Source: Bacteroidales bacterium | Lineage (GTDB): Bacteria > Bacteroidota > Bacteroidia > Bacteroidales > F082 | Direction of reading: 5' to 3' | Length of the DNA: 64,000 bases | NCBI GenBank assembly: GCA_024400455.1 | Contig: JAKSMU010000008.1 | Coordinates: 62,001 to 126,000 of the forward strand | In this document: piece by piece, positions 1 through 10,471 of the stretch | How the letters are laid out: each line of letters starts with the position of its first letter | How positions within the stretch are numbered: the first letter of the stretch is position 1 | Notes under the pieces: model-generated | What the model saw: only the letters and a program-made list of their open reading frames with translations | Told to the model about the DNA's origin: nothing | Database searches by the model: none | Made by a program: the position numbers and the translations under genes

Positions 1-1
1 C

Positions 2-682
2 TTGTTCAACGAAATCATGAAGAAAATCGGCGAAGAGCCTTCGAAAAGCAACCGCACCAAAATTATGGAAGTCGAAGGCATCACTAGTTCTGTTGATTTC
101 ACCTATTTTGTCGCCACTGGAAAAATCAACGAGCAGAGCATACGCAGCATCCTTAAGCCACAATCGGGCAACAACAGTTTCCTGAGCGCCATCACCTTTG
201 GCATCTGGGGAAACAACGGCAAAACAAAACAAGAAAAACCGACACTCAAGTCATCGGGAGAATTCGACTTCCAGGTGGCTACCTGCTGCAACCCAATTCC
301 GGGCGACGATGTCATCGCTTTCAACTTCCCCGGCGAGCCGCTTCACATTCACCGCAGCAACTGCCCGAAAGCCATCGAACTCTCATCGCGCTATGGCGGA
401 AACATCGTGAAAGCAAAATGGCAGCCAAAGAGCGAAATTGCTTTCCTTGCCGCACTGAAATTCACTGCCTTAGACCAAGTCGGCCTGCTTAACAAGATGA
501 CAGATTTGCTCTCAAACGAAATGAAGCTCAACCTGCACTCCCTGCAGATGGAATCGAAACAGGAACTTGTTGAAGCAACCATTTCAATCTATGTCCACAG
601 CACGCAAGAACTCAATGCGCTCATTGGTAAACTAAACAAAATCAACGGCGTACAAAAAGTCATTAGGATCAGCAACGACTAA
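2..682 (+). CDS. RelA/SpoT-family (p)ppGpp synthetase/hydrolase, C-terminal part
   Basis: This is the C-terminal end of a bifunctional-type stringent-response enzyme; the hydrolase, synthetase and TGS domains lie before the window. The fragment has the zinc-finger/RIS region, with a Cys-Cys pair near residues 95-96 of the fragment followed by NPIPGDD, and then HIHRSNCPKA. A terminal ACT domain covers about residues 147-222. In this family these regions bind the ribosome and control the balance between (p)ppGpp synthesis and breakdown. The first codon seen (TTG at 2) is simply the open frame entering the window, not a start. A Fur-like regulator and purA follow on the same strand, an order I recall from Bacteroides. 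Confidence 0.93.
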   Translation: MFNEIMKKIGEEPSKSNRTKIMEVEGITSSVDFTYFVATGKINEQSIRSILKPQSGNNSFLSAITFGIWGNNGKTKQEKPTLKSSGEFDFQVATCCNPIPGDDVIAFNFPGEPLHIHRSNCPKAIELSSRYGGNIVKAKWQPKSEIAFLAALKFTALDQVGLLNKMTDLLSNEMKLNLHSLQMESKQELVEATISIYVHSTQELNALIGKLNKINGVQKVIRISND

Positions 683-728
683 AAGCATCATTATTTGGAA
701 TAATTCAAAATCATTTCGATTTATTTCA

Positions 729-736
729 TACTTTTG
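729..736 (+). promoter_or_regulatory. Bacteroidetes -7 promoter box for the Fur-like gene
   Basis: TACTTTTG fits the Bacteroidetes sigma-ABfr -7 consensus TAnnTTTG and lies 14 bases before the GTG at 751. No TTG is present at the usual 19-bp upstream spacing, so the -33 element is weak or absent. Confidence 0.5.
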
Positions 737-750
737 CAAAAGCAACCGTT

Positions 751-1203
751 GTGACAATGAAAGACTCAAACGACAACACCTTACTTACTGTCAGGAAGCT
801 CTTCACCGACTACCTGCAATCAAGGAACCTGCGCAAAACGCCGGAACGATACGCCATACTGAAAGAGATTTACTCCATCAAAGGGCATTTCGGCATTGAG
901 CAGCTTTATAACAAAATGAAAGAGAGCAAATACCGCGTCAGCCGTGCCACATTATATAACACGATTGAACTGCTTCTCGATTGCGGTTTAGTCATCAAGC
1001 ACCAGTTTGGACGCAATTGTTCTCAGTACGAGAAATCGTATAAATTCCGCCAGCACGATCATTTCATCGATGTGGAGACAGAAACCGTTTTGGAATTCTG
1101 CGACCCACGGCTTCTTGAAATACAAAAATCCATCGAAGAGCAACTGGGTGTGGAAATCACGCACCACTCGCTGATCTTTTATGGAAGAAAGAAAAAGGAA
1201 TGA
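751..1203 (+). CDS. Fur-family transcriptional regulator (purA-linked)
   Basis: A 150-residue Fur-family protein with a winged-helix DNA-binding half (RKTPERYAIL; RVSRATLYNTIELL) and a C-terminal dimerisation half (RQHDHFIDVETETVLEFCDP). The paired CxxC motifs of the structural zinc site in typical Fur/PerR/Zur proteins are absent: where the usual H-F-x-C-x-x-C occurs, this protein has HFIDVET. Metal binding may therefore rely on the His/Asp/Glu site only. The GTG at 751 is the longest start; the ATG at 757, two codons in, is equally plausible. It stands between the RelA/SpoT gene and purA on one strand, so it is probably co-transcribed with purA. The regulated metal or ligand cannot be told from the sequence. 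Confidence 0.9.
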   Translation: MTMKDSNDNTLLTVRKLFTDYLQSRNLRKTPERYAILKEIYSIKGHFGIEQLYNKMKESKYRVSRATLYNTIELLLDCGLVIKHQFGRNCSQYEKSYKFRQHDHFIDVETETVLEFCDPRLLEIQKSIEEQLGVEITHHSLIFYGRKKKE

Positions 1204-1267
1204 ATCGGAAGAAAAAACCAGATTTTGCACAACAAAACACAAATTTGAACACATAACAAAACACGAC

Positions 1268-2545
1268 ATGAATAAAATTGACATACTCCTCGGTTTGCAA
1301 TGGGGTGATGAAGGCAAGGGCAAGGTTGTTGATGCCTTGACTCCAAAATACGACATTGTGGCTCGTTTTCAAGGCGGACCAAATGCTGGTCACACCATCA
1401 AATTCGAAGGAAAAAAATTCGTATTGCACAACATTCCGTCAGGCGTCCTGACACCTGGTTGCATCAATGTCATCGGCAACGGTGTCATCATTGAGCCGAA
1501 CATCCTAAAAGGTGAAATCGAAGGTCTGCGCGAAGCCGGCTTCAATCTTAAGGACACCCTGCTGATTTCCAGCCGTGCTCACCTGATTCTGCCTACCCAT
1601 CGCGCATTGGATGCTGCCAATGAAAAGGCATTGGGCAAAATGAAAATAGGTTCAACGCTGAAAGGCATTGGTCCAACATATACCGACAAAACCGCCAGAA
1701 AAGGCTTACGCATTGGCGACATCAACTCCACCGAATTCAAGGCCCGTTACGAAACACTGAAAGCAGCACACCTTCAGCAGATCGCATCCTTAGGTTTCGA
1801 CATGGAAGGTTTCCAGCTCGACGGCGTCAGTTTTGCCGAATACGAAAAGCTGTGGTTCGAAGGCATCGAATACTTGAAGCAATACACTTTCATCGATAGC
1901 GAATACTACCTCAACGAAGCGCTTGACAACGGCAAGAAGATATTGGCTGAAGGCGCACAAGGTTCCATGTTGGATGTTGATTTCGGCAGTTATCCTTTTG
2001 TTACATCTTCCAATGTCATCGCTGCTGGCGTATGCTCCGGCTTGGGCATCGCCCCCAACCGCATCGGCAAGGTGTTTGGCATCTTCAAGGCTTACTGCAC
2101 ACGCGTAGGCACAGGACCCTTCCCTACCGAACTGTTTGATGCCACAGGCGACACACTCCGCCAGAACGGCGGTGAATTCGGCGCCACTACAGGACGCGCA
2201 CGCCGCTGCGGCTGGCTCGACCTGCCTGCCCTAAAATATGCCGTCATGCTTAGCGGTGTCACCGACCTGATGATGATGAAATCGGATGTGATGGACGAAT
2301 TCGAGACCATCAAAGTGGCGACGGCCTACCGTTATAATGGCAAGGAAACCAAGCAACTTCCGTTTGCCGCATGCACCGAGACCATGGAACCTGTCTACAC
2401 CGAATTGCCAGGCTGGAACCAAAAAATCACCGACACGATTCCACAAAAACTGGAAGATTACATCAAGTTTATCGAAGACTACATTGGCGTGCCAATCACA
2501 TTTGTCTCATACGGTCCTGACCGAAAAGAGGTGATGTATAGATAA
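1268..2545 (+). CDS. purA: Adenylosuccinate synthetase
   Basis: Catalyses GTP-dependent condensation of IMP and aspartate to adenylosuccinate, the first committed step from IMP to AMP, in the cytoplasm. The N-terminus carries the diagnostic LLGLQWGDEGKGK P-loop-like motif; GPNAGHT, GIGPTYTDK and GEFGATTGRARRCGW follow in the order expected of the family. From the ATG at 1268 the protein is 425 residues, the usual length. An upstream in-frame extension to 1181 would overlap the Fur-like gene and has no homology-like character, so I reject it. A hairpin terminator lies about 40 bases after the stop. Confidence 0.97.
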   Translation: MNKIDILLGLQWGDEGKGKVVDALTPKYDIVARFQGGPNAGHTIKFEGKKFVLHNIPSGVLTPGCINVIGNGVIIEPNILKGEIEGLREAGFNLKDTLLISSRAHLILPTHRALDAANEKALGKMKIGSTLKGIGPTYTDKTARKGLRIGDINSTEFKARYETLKAAHLQQIASLGFDMEGFQLDGVSFAEYEKLWFEGIEYLKQYTFIDSEYYLNEALDNGKKILAEGAQGSMLDVDFGSYPFVTSSNVIAAGVCSGLGIAPNRIGKVFGIFKAYCTRVGTGPFPTELFDATGDTLRQNGGEFGATTGRARRCGWLDLPALKYAVMLSGVTDLMMMKSDVMDEFETIKVATAYRYNGKETKQLPFAACTETMEPVYTELPGWNQKITDTIPQKLEDYIKFIEDYIGVPITFVSYGPDRKEVMYR

Positions 2546-2585
2546 GGGGACGGATAAAACACCTTACCCATACTGTTTAAAAGAT

Positions 2586-2620
2586 AAAGGCTACATTTTC
2601 AGTGTGGCCTTTTCTTTTTT
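2586..2620 (+). terminator. Rho-independent terminator after purA
   Basis: A 9-bp stem (AAGGCTACA with TGTGGCCTT, one G-T pair) is followed by a T-rich run. It lies between the purA stop and the next gene on the same strand. Confidence 0.75.
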
Positions 2621-2733
2621 GCTTGTTTTTTTTGCCAATAATCTTGAAAAGTCGTAAATTCGCAACTTTAATTATGCTTAAAAGGTCAAGCATTTTTTAT
2701 TTAATAACAAGATTTACATCAAATTAACAAGCC

Positions 2734-5409
2734 ATGAATATCATCAACAAAAGATCAATCATTTTCTTTATTTCTCTTCTGCTGATTTTCGCATCCTGCA
2801 CACAAAAGGAGACCCATTTCATCAGCGATGCACAGCAACGCAACGATGTTGAAAGTGATCTGAAAGCCAAGATGCAGCTACTGCCCGAAGGCGACCTGTT
2901 CAGCATTTTCGACACCGAACTGACTTTAAAGGAGCGTGAAGCTTTGCAATTCCTTTATGCCTATATGCCGCTCGGCGACATCACTGATTACCCTGGCGAA
3001 TACTACAAAGAGAACGTCGACCTTTCTTTCAAGGCAAAAGAAGAAATGCCTTGGGGAAATGACATTCCCGAACGCGAGTTCAATCATTTCGTGCTGCCCG
3101 TGCGCACCAACAACGAAAACCTTGATGCTTTCCGCGCCACCTATTACGAAGAATTGAAAGCCCGCGTGCAAAACCTCAGCCTCTACGATGCCATTCTCGA
3201 AGTGAACCATTGGTGCCACGAAAAAGCCAACTACAAAGGCAGCGATATGCGCACCAGCTCGCCCATGGCAACGGTGAAGACCTCATGGGGACGCTGCGGC
3301 GAAGAATCCACGCTTTTGGTGGCGGCCTTGCGCACGGTTTGCATTCCGGCACGTCAAGTCTATACGCCACGCTGGGCGCATTGCGACGACAACCACGCTT
3401 GGGTGGAAGCCTGGGTCGATGGCAAGTGGCATTTCCTCGGTGCTTGCGAGCCTGAACCCGTACTCGACTTGGGTTGGTTCAACGAACCTGCTTCGCGCGC
3501 TTTGCTGCTCCACACCCGCGTCTTTGGCTGCTATTATGGTCCGGAAGAAGTGATTGAACGCACTGAAAACCACACCGAAATCAACGTGGTTGACAACTAT
3601 GCAGAGACTGCGAAAGCCACCATCACCGTTAAAAATGCTGAAGGTCAAATTGTGCCCAACACTCCAGTCGAGTTCAAGATCTACAACTACGCAGAGTTTT
3701 GCACCGTCGTCACGAAAAACACCGACGAAAACGGCCAGACATGGATAACAGGAGGCTTAGGCGACATGATGGCATACGCCGCCAAAGACGGTAAATTTGG
3801 ATTTCAAATGATCCGTTTCGGCAAAACCGATGAAATCACCATCACCCTCGACCACAACATCAACAGCATGGAGCCCTTCGAATTTGACATCGTCCCTCCT
3901 GTCGCTACCAGCGTTCTTCCCGAAATCAGCGACGAGATGCGTACCGAAAACACAAAACACTTTGCCGCCGAAGATTCCATCCGCAACGCATATATTGCTA
4001 ATTGCCAAGCACAGCAAGCCAACGAAGCCGAACATTTCAATTCTTTGATGACGGAAATCCTCAGCAATTCATGGGGCAACCACCAGACCATCAGCCATTT
4101 CATGAACTATGCCATCGACAAAGGAGAACAGGACAAAGCCACTGCCCTGCTCCTTGTCATTTCTGGCAAAGACCTTCGCGATGTCAGTCTGGATGTGCTC
4201 ATCGACCATTTGGACAATTCTTCCGTAATGCCGAAAGATGAGCCAAGCACTGATATTGCAGAAAGAAGAATGCATTTTGGACAATATATCCTCAACCCTC
4301 GCGTCAGCAACGAAATGATCACGCCTTACAGAGGAACGCTTTCACAATATTTCAATGAAACCGAGAAGCAAGAGTTTCAGTCAAATCCTGAACTACTTGT
4401 CAATTGGGTGAAACAGAACATCTGCATCAAGAACGAGCTGAATGTGCGCCAGATTCCGATGTTCCCGACCGGCGTTTTGAAAGCCAAAACCGCCGACAGC
4501 CATTCGCGCGACATTTTCTTCGTAGCCATGGCACGCAGCTTGGACATTGCCGCACAAATCGACCCAGTGACGGGACAAGTGCAATACTATGACACGCAAT
4601 GGCACAATGTGAATTTTGAAGCTGCCGAATCTGCCGCCAACGCAAAAGGTTTCCTCAACATCAGCTACAGCATCAGCAACGGCATCCAAGACCCGAAATA
4701 TTACACCCATTTCAGCATCAAGAAATTCAACGGCAGCAGTTTCGACCTCCTCGCCTACGATGCCAAAGACCCTGGCATTGACGACGGCATGACCCTTTCC
4801 TCATTCGACCACCCGACACCATTGGATGCTGGATTTTACATTCTGACATCAGGAACCCGCCTGAGTGACGGCAGCGTGCTGCAACACAGCGAGTTCTTCA
4901 CCATTAAGGAAGGCGAAACCACCGACATCAATCTCATTTTGCGCGAACCGAACCAAGGCGTGAGCATCATCGGCAACTTCAATGCAGAAAACCGATTTGA
5001 CAATGCCGAAAACAACGAAAAACAAAGTGTCCTGCAAGTGGCAGGCCGTAATTTCTATGTCCTCGGCATCCTCGATCAAGGCAGCGAGCCGACCACACAC
5101 GCCATGCAGGACATTGCCACTTTCAAAAACGAGTTCGAAACATGCGGCTTGCAAATGCTCTTCATGTTCAACAACAAGGAGAATTACGACAAATTCAAAC
5201 TAAAGAATTTCAACGAATTGCCATCCAACATCACCTACGGCATCAACGACAGGCAAATGCAAGATGAAATCATCAGCAACCTGCACCTGAGCAACGCCAA
5301 CCTGCCGATTTTCATCATCGCCAACTCGAACAATGAAGTGGTTTTCGTATCGCAAGGCTACACCATTGGATTGGGAGAGCAACTTTTGAAAGTGATTTCA
5401 AATCTCTAA
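2734..5409 (+). CDS. Transglutaminase-like lipoprotein
   Basis: An 891-residue exported lipoprotein with a hydrophobic signal and lipobox ending at Cys22 (LIFASC). A transglutaminase-like core covers about residues 145-260: Cys188 in GRCGEES is the likely nucleophile and His221 in DDNHAWVEAW the general base. The third triad residue is less clear, since the expected Asp position falls in GACEPEP. The middle is beta-rich and probably Ig-like. The last roughly 150 residues read as thioredoxin-like (FYVLGILDQG, LPIFIIANSNNEVVF) but lack a CxxC active site. It sits alone between purA, with its terminator, and an HD-domain gene. In Bacteroidetes such proteins are periplasmic or surface peptidase/amidase-like enzymes; the substrate is unknown. 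Confidence 0.8.
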   Translation: MNIINKRSIIFFISLLLIFASCTQKETHFISDAQQRNDVESDLKAKMQLLPEGDLFSIFDTELTLKEREALQFLYAYMPLGDITDYPGEYYKENVDLSFKAKEEMPWGNDIPEREFNHFVLPVRTNNENLDAFRATYYEELKARVQNLSLYDAILEVNHWCHEKANYKGSDMRTSSPMATVKTSWGRCGEESTLLVAALRTVCIPARQVYTPRWAHCDDNHAWVEAWVDGKWHFLGACEPEPVLDLGWFNEPASRALLLHTRVFGCYYGPEEVIERTENHTEINVVDNYAETAKATITVKNAEGQIVPNTPVEFKIYNYAEFCTVVTKNTDENGQTWITGGLGDMMAYAAKDGKFGFQMIRFGKTDEITITLDHNINSMEPFEFDIVPPVATSVLPEISDEMRTENTKHFAAEDSIRNAYIANCQAQQANEAEHFNSLMTEILSNSWGNHQTISHFMNYAIDKGEQDKATALLLVISGKDLRDVSLDVLIDHLDNSSVMPKDEPSTDIAERRMHFGQYILNPRVSNEMITPYRGTLSQYFNETEKQEFQSNPELLVNWVKQNICIKNELNVRQIPMFPTGVLKAKTADSHSRDIFFVAMARSLDIAAQIDPVTGQVQYYDTQWHNVNFEAAESAANAKGFLNISYSISNGIQDPKYYTHFSIKKFNGSSFDLLAYDAKDPGIDDGMTLSSFDHPTPLDAGFYILTSGTRLSDGSVLQHSEFFTIKEGETTDINLILREPNQGVSIIGNFNAENRFDNAENNEKQSVLQVAGRNFYVLGILDQGSEPTTHAMQDIATFKNEFETCGLQMLFMFNNKENYDKFKLKNFNELPSNITYGINDRQMQDEIISNLHLSNANLPIFIIANSNNEVVFVSQGYTIGLGEQLLKVISNL

Positions 5410-5474
5410 AACACAGGAACCGAACTTGCACTTTTCACACTGACAAGGTATAATTGTATCAGAAAATAACAACT

Positions 5475-6053
5475 ATGACCCTCAGCAACGACACCAAACG
5501 GATTATCAAGGAAGCCTACGGCGTCATACTCCGCAATGCTTTCAAGAACGATACCCTAAACAGAGACATCGAGCCCTTGGTGCATTTCGTAGAAAAAAGC
5601 GGTTTCTTCAAAGCCAGAAGCTTTTCACATCATCACTATTCGGGCGGTGCGGCACAGCACTGTATGGAGGTGATGCTGTGGAGTTTAGAGAAGAGGCATC
5701 CGGAAAGCATTTCAAGTTGGGTCATTGTTACGCTGCTGCACGATTTATGCAACACTTATGGTTTTACCGGACATGGACACGACGGTTCAAAATCAGTTTA
5801 CATGATTGAAGAATGTGCTGGTTTTCCACTCACCGACGATGAACGCGAGGCCATTCTCTACCACATGATGTGCGATATGGGGAAACTGCCCGTGGAACGA
5901 CAAAACAACATCAAGGCCAACAATCCGTTTTGGAGGACATTGAAAAGAAACGACTGCCGAAGTGCAGCACAAGGTTCAGGCGAAGAACCACTCAGCGAAG
6001 AAGAGTTTTGCAAAATGGTAAATGAGTTTCTTGAAAGACGAAGCTGGAAATGA
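5475..6053 (+). CDS. HD-domain phosphohydrolase-like protein
   Basis: A 192-residue cytoplasmic protein with HD-superfamily residues in order: His62 in AAQHCME, the His89-Asp90 pair in VTLLHDLCN, His100/His102 in GHGHDG, and a later YHMM. HD proteins are metal-dependent phosphohydrolases, often acting on nucleotides. The ATG at 5475 gives the most natural N-terminus; a TTG at 5454 would add seven residues. It lies 65 bases after the transglutaminase gene and ends before a strong bidirectional terminator. The substrate cannot be inferred. Confidence 0.75.
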   Translation: MTLSNDTKRIIKEAYGVILRNAFKNDTLNRDIEPLVHFVEKSGFFKARSFSHHHYSGGAAQHCMEVMLWSLEKRHPESISSWVIVTLLHDLCNTYGFTGHGHDGSKSVYMIEECAGFPLTDDEREAILYHMMCDMGKLPVERQNNIKANNPFWRTLKRNDCRSAAQGSGEEPLSEEEFCKMVNEFLERRSWK

Positions 6054-6079
6054 GTTTGTCAGACATGCTAAAATAAACA

Positions 6080-6110
6080 GGGGAAGCCAAACAGCTTCCC
6101 CTATTTATTT
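6080..6110 (+). terminator. Bidirectional terminator between the HD gene and infB
   Basis: A perfect 8-bp stem (GGGGAAGC with GCTTCCCC) with a 6-base loop lies between two convergent genes. It has a T-rich side on both strands, so it can end both the HD-protein transcript and the rimP-nusA-infB transcript. Confidence 0.85.
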
Positions 6111-6127
6111 CATATTCAACGAAATGA

Positions 6128-9100
6128 TTACAGTTTTCTAGCTATTTCCTTTTCGGTATAGCCTTCAATAATGTCACCGACCTTAATGTCGTTGAAGTTT
6201 TCGATGTTCAGACCGCACTCCATGCCTGCGCTGACTTCCTTGACATCGTCCTTGTAACGTTTCAGGGAACCGAGGGATCCCGTGTAAATCACGATGCCAT
6301 CGCGAATGACACGGATTTTGGTATTGCGGTTGACCTTGCCATCGAGCACCATGCAGCCGGCAATCGTACCGACCTTGCTGATCTTGAAGGTCTCACGGAT
6401 TTCGATATTGCAAGTGATGACTTCCTCGATTTCAGGAGCCAACATGCCTTCGATAGCCGACTTGATTTCTTCAATGGCAGTGTAGATGATCGAGTACATA
6501 CGAATATCAATCTTTTCCTGCTCAGCCAGTTTACGGGCCTGAACCGTAGGACGCACATTGAAACCCACGATGACGGCATTGGAAGCCGAAGCCAGATTGA
6601 CATCAGATTCGCTGATGGCACCCACCGACTTGTGAATGACATTGACCTGCACCTCTTCGGTTGACAATTTCAGCAAGCTGTCGGACAATGCTTCAACGGA
6701 ACCATCCACGTCAGCCTTGACAATGATGTTAAGTTCTTTGAAGTCGCCAATAGCGATACGGCGGCCGATTTCGTCCAAAGTGATGTGCGGATTGGTACGG
6801 CGCGACTGTTCACGCTGCAACTGTTCACGGCGGTTGGCGATTTCCTTCACTTCGCGTTCATCAGTCATCACGTTGAACACATCACCAGGCTGAGGTGCGC
6901 CATTCAAGCCGAGAAGCAACACTGGTGTTGATGGACCAGCCGACTGTATCTTCTGGTTGTGATCGTTAAACATAGCCTTGACCTTACCGTAAGTCGTGCC
7001 AGCCAAAACCATGTCGCCTACGCGAAGCGTACCACTCTGCACCAAAATCTTGGCCACATATCCACGGCCTTTATCCAAAGCCGATTCTATGACGGTTCCC
7101 TTGGCCAGCTTATTCGGATTTGCCTTCAAGTCGAGGAATTCAGCTTCGAGCAAAACCTTTTCCAGCAAGGCATCGACATTCAAACCTATCTTAGCAGCGA
7201 TTTCCTGTTCCTGATACTTACCGCCCCAGCTTTCAACCAAAATATTCATCTTAGCCAACTGTTCACGGATTTTGTCAGGTTGAGATGTAGGCTTATCAAT
7301 CTTATTCAAAGCGAACACGATAGGCACACCGGCTGCTTGGGCGTGGTTGATAGCTTCAACAGTCTGAGGCATCACGTTATCATCGGTAGCGATGACAATA
7401 ATGGCGACGTCGGTCATCTTGGCACCACGGGCACGCATAGCGGTGAAAGCTTCGTGACCAGGCGTATCGAGGAAGGTAATCTTCTTGCCGCTTTCAGTCG
7501 TCACCTCGTAAGCACCGATATGCTGAGTAATACCACCGGCTTCACCTGCCACGACATTAGTGTTACGGATGTAGTCCAAAAGCTTGGTCTTACCATGGTC
7601 GACGTGACCCATGACGGTGACCACAGGAGCACGTGGCACCATATCCTCTTCTCTATCTTCTTCTTCGGTTTCAGCGATAGCTTCCTGAACATCAGCGCTG
7701 ACGAAATCGACTTGGAAGCCGAATTCACTTGCCACGACAGACAAGGCTTCAGCATCAAGACGCTGGTTGATAGATACCGGCATGCCCAAGCTCATGCAAG
7801 TAGCAATGACCTTGACCACAGGCACATTCATCATGGTAGCCAATTCGTTGGCAGTCACGAATTCGGTGACTTTCAGAATCGACTTTTCCTCCTCCTGACG
7901 CATCATCTCTTCCATCAGGTTGCCAGCCACCTGCTGACGCTTTTCACGGCGGTGCTTCGAAGTCTTCGACTTACCCATTGGTGACAGGCGGGCCAAAGTA
8001 TCCTTAATCTGCTTCGAGATTTCCTCTTCGCTCAGTTCGACCTTTTCCTCCTTCTTGAAACCTTTCTTATCTTTCTTAGAAGGTTTTTGAGCATCCTTCG
8101 GACCCATGCCTTTCTTAGGAGCATTGGTGCCATCGCCAGTGCCTTGCGGTTTCGGACCTTTGGCAGGTTTGGCTCCGCCTTGTTGCTGTTTCGGATCGAT
8201 TGGACGTTCGGAAGAACCTTCCGGCTTGCCAGCTATGCGCTTGCGTTTCTTCTTCTTGGCATCAGCCGAGTCAGAGCCTTTCGAGCGTTTTGGTTCGACA
8301 GGTAGTTCAATCTTATCCAAAATCTTCGGACCTTCCAGTTTCTTGACCTCAATCTTGATGACTTTAGGTTCGGTCTTGACATCCTGGGCAGGCTTTTGTT
8401 CAGGTTTAGGCTGCTGTTGTGGCTGTGGCTTAGGCTGCTGTGACTGCTGTTGTTGCTTTTGCTTAGGCTGCTGTTGCGGCTTCTGCTGAGGTTGTTGCGG
8501 TTTTTGCTTTTGCTGCTTATCCTCTTTTTTCGCACCCTGTTCCTTTTGTTTTTTCTCAGGATGAGTCTTGGTATTCAAGCTGTCCAAGTCAATCTTACCC
8601 ACTACTTTGAAAGGAGAATTAGCATCGCTTTCAGCCTTCGGTTCAGGAGTCTCTTCCTTTACCTCAAATTCAGGCTGCTGTCTTTCCTCTGCTTTTTCCA
8701 CTTCTGCAGGTTCGCTCTTTGATTCCAGAGCGTTTGGTTTTTCCTCGACAGGTTCAGGTGTTTCAACAACGTTTTTTTCCACCTCCATTTCAGCTGCTGG
8801 GGCTTCCTCCACAGGTTTTGCGGTTTTCTTCGGCGAAGTTATCGTATTGGTACGGATAAACACATCATCACCGAATTCATCCTCTTCATTATCTTTTGAC
8901 GATTGCAGTGCCGATTCAACGGAAACAGAACCTCCCTTATACGACAGGTTACCCAATTTCTTGGCCTCGTTTTTCACTTCCTTTTCGCCCTGATACTCCT
9001 TCACGACGAGATCGTACATCTCCTTCGTGAGCTTTGTGTTCGGTGAAGAATCCACCTGAAATCCCTTTTTTGTGAGGAACTCCTGGATGGTCGACACCGC

Positions 9101-9163
9101 CACATTAAATTCTTTTGCCGCTTTCGACAATCGAACTGTAAATTCTTTTGATTCGTCGGACAT
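6128..9163 (-). CDS. infB: Translation initiation factor IF-2
   Basis: The GTPase that delivers initiator tRNA to the 30S subunit and promotes subunit joining. The protein is 1011 residues. An IF2-N domain is at the very start ([13 protein letters not shown]). A long linker rich in Glu, Lys, Pro and Gln covers about residues 60-400. A second IF2-N helical module precedes the GTPase domain, which has GHVDHGKT (G1), DTPGHEAF (G3) and NKID (G4). The usual beta-barrel and C-terminal domains follow. It is the third gene of a rimP-nusA-infB operon on the - strand, 44 bases after nusA. The linker's pure Gln/Pro/Lys segment is noted in the findings. Confidence 0.97.
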   Translation of the reverse strand: MSDESKEFTVRLSKAAKEFNVAVSTIQEFLTKKGFQVDSSPNTKLTKEMYDLVVKEYQGEKEVKNEAKKLGNLSYKGGSVSVESALQSSKDNEEDEFGDDVFIRTNTITSPKKTAKPVEEAPAAEMEVEKNVVETPEPVEEKPNALESKSEPAEVEKAEERQQPEFEVKEETPEPKAESDANSPFKVVGKIDLDSLNTKTHPEKKQKEQGAKKEDKQQKQKPQQPQQKPQQQPKQKQQQQSQQPKPQPQQQPKPEQKPAQDVKTEPKVIKIEVKKLEGPKILDKIELPVEPKRSKGSDSADAKKKKRKRIAGKPEGSSERPIDPKQQQGGAKPAKGPKPQGTGDGTNAPKKGMGPKDAQKPSKKDKKGFKKEEKVELSEEEISKQIKDTLARLSPMGKSKTSKHRREKRQQVAGNLMEEMMRQEEEKSILKVTEFVTANELATMMNVPVVKVIATCMSLGMPVSINQRLDAEALSVVASEFGFQVDFVSADVQEAIAETEEEDREEDMVPRAPVVTVMGHVDHGKTKLLDYIRNTNVVAGEAGGITQHIGAYEVTTESGKKITFLDTPGHEAFTAMRARGAKMTDVAIIVIATDDNVMPQTVEAINHAQAAGVPIVFALNKIDKPTSQPDKIREQLAKMNILVESWGGKYQEQEIAAKIGLNVDALLEKVLLEAEFLDLKANPNKLAKGTVIESALDKGRGYVAKILVQSGTLRVGDMVLAGTTYGKVKAMFNDHNQKIQSAGPSTPVLLLGLNGAPQPGDVFNVMTDEREVKEIANRREQLQREQSRRTNPHITLDEIGRRIAIGDFKELNIIVKADVDGSVEALSDSLLKLSTEEVQVNVIHKSVGAISESDVNLASASNAVIVGFNVRPTVQARKLAEQEKIDIRMYSIIYTAIEEIKSAIEGMLAPEIEEVITCNIEIRETFKISKVGTIAGCMVLDGKVNRNTKIRVIRDGIVIYTGSLGSLKRYKDDVKEVSAGMECGLNIENFNDIKVGDIIEGYTEKEIARKL

Positions 9164-9207
9164 AGTTTCTTTCTCTTTGTTTCTCGTTTATTTTCAATGC
9201 CTTGGCA

Positions 9208-10467
9208 TCATTCGGCATCTGATTCGAATTCAGCTTTCAAAATGTTGAATACTTCAACAACGGTTTCCATTTCGAGGTCAGCGCGGTTGGCGACTTCTTC
9301 TGGTGTGTGCGACAAGACGTCCTTGGCCGTATCGCAGCCCATGTGAATAAGGGCATCGATGACCCAGCCGTCGATTTCATCTTCAAATTCCTTCAGGTCG
9401 ACATCTTCTTCAGCGTTATTCATTTCGCTGTTTCTGTAGACATCGATCTCATAGCCTGTCAATCTACCAGCCAGCTTGATGTTGTAGCCACCCTTACCGA
9501 TGGCGAGGCTGACCTGATCATTCTCCATATAGACATTAGCAGCCGTGTTATCATCATTGAAGACGATAGTGGAGATTTTGGCCGGGCTAAGGGCACGGGT
9601 GATGAACAGTGTAGGATTTGTGGTGTAATTGATGATATCAATATTTTCGTTGCGCAGTTCACGGACGATGCCATGGATACGGACACCCTTAGGACCGACG
9701 CAAGCGCCGACCGGGTCGACACGGTCGTCGTAGGATTCGACGGCAACCTTGGCACGTTGACCTGGTTCACGGACAATCTTCTTCAAAGTGATGAGACCTT
9801 CCTCAATTTCATGTACTTCTGCCTCAAGCAAGCGCTGCAGGAAGATTTCCGAAGTACGAGACAGGATAACTGTCGGAGAGCCATTATCATTTTCAACGCT
9901 CTTAACGATTGCTCGGATGGTATCACCTTTTTTATAGATATCAGATGGAATCTGCTCGGCGCGAGGCATGTAGAGTTCAATACCTTCATCATCGACCACA
10001 ACGATTTCACGTTTTGAGCTGTGAGCCACTTCGGCAGTGATGATGTCACCGACTTTTTCCTTATACTTCTGGAAGATGTTTTCCTTTTCGTACTCAAGCA
10101 CCTTGGCCTGCAAGTTCTGACGCAATGCCAGAATGTCGCGACGGCCGAAGCTTTCGATTTTCAGCACTTCCGACACATCGTCACCGACCTCGAAGTCAGG
10201 TTCAATGCGGATGGCGTCGGTCAGCTTGATTTCGCGCAGCGGATCTTCTAATTCGTCATCATCGACAACGGCACGGTTGTGATAGATTTCGAAGTCACCC
10301 TTATCGACATTCACAATAATATCGATAAATTCTTCAGTATCAGTTTCATACTTCTTGTTAAGCATACCTCTGAACACATCTTCAACGATACGCATCATGG
10401 CTTCGCGGTCGAGATTCTTGAATTCCTTGAATTCAGAAAAGATTTCAACTAATTTATAATTTTCCAT
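9208..10467 (-). CDS. nusA: Transcription termination/antitermination factor NusA
   Basis: A 419-residue cytoplasmic RNA polymerase-binding factor. An N-terminal RNAP-binding domain is followed by an S1 domain (GDIITAEVAHSSKREIVV) and two KH domains (VDPVGACVGPKGVRI and VSLAIGKGGYNIKLA), with an acidic C-terminal tail. It lies between rimP and infB, the standard conserved order. The GTP/RNA motif GxKGxRI in KH1 is intact. Confidence 0.96.
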   Translation of the reverse strand: MENYKLVEIFSEFKEFKNLDREAMMRIVEDVFRGMLNKKYETDTEEFIDIIVNVDKGDFEIYHNRAVVDDDELEDPLREIKLTDAIRIEPDFEVGDDVSEVLKIESFGRRDILALRQNLQAKVLEYEKENIFQKYKEKVGDIITAEVAHSSKREIVVVDDEGIELYMPRAEQIPSDIYKKGDTIRAIVKSVENDNGSPTVILSRTSEIFLQRLLEAEVHEIEEGLITLKKIVREPGQRAKVAVESYDDRVDPVGACVGPKGVRIHGIVRELRNENIDIINYTTNPTLFITRALSPAKISTIVFNDDNTAANVYMENDQVSLAIGKGGYNIKLAGRLTGYEIDVYRNSEMNNAEEDVDLKEFEDEIDGWVIDALIHMGCDTAKDVLSHTPEEVANRADLEMETVVEVFNILKAEFESDAE

Positions 10468-10471
10468 CGTG

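Noticed and set aside
6959..7984. Long + strand open frame (341 codons) opposite infB
   Set aside because: It is the reverse frame of the IF-2 gene, whose motifs are complete; its protein has no recognisable feature and its length follows from the codon bias of infB.
9307..10017. 236-codon + strand frame opposite nusA
   Set aside because: Shadow of the conserved nusA gene; no promoter or family resemblance.
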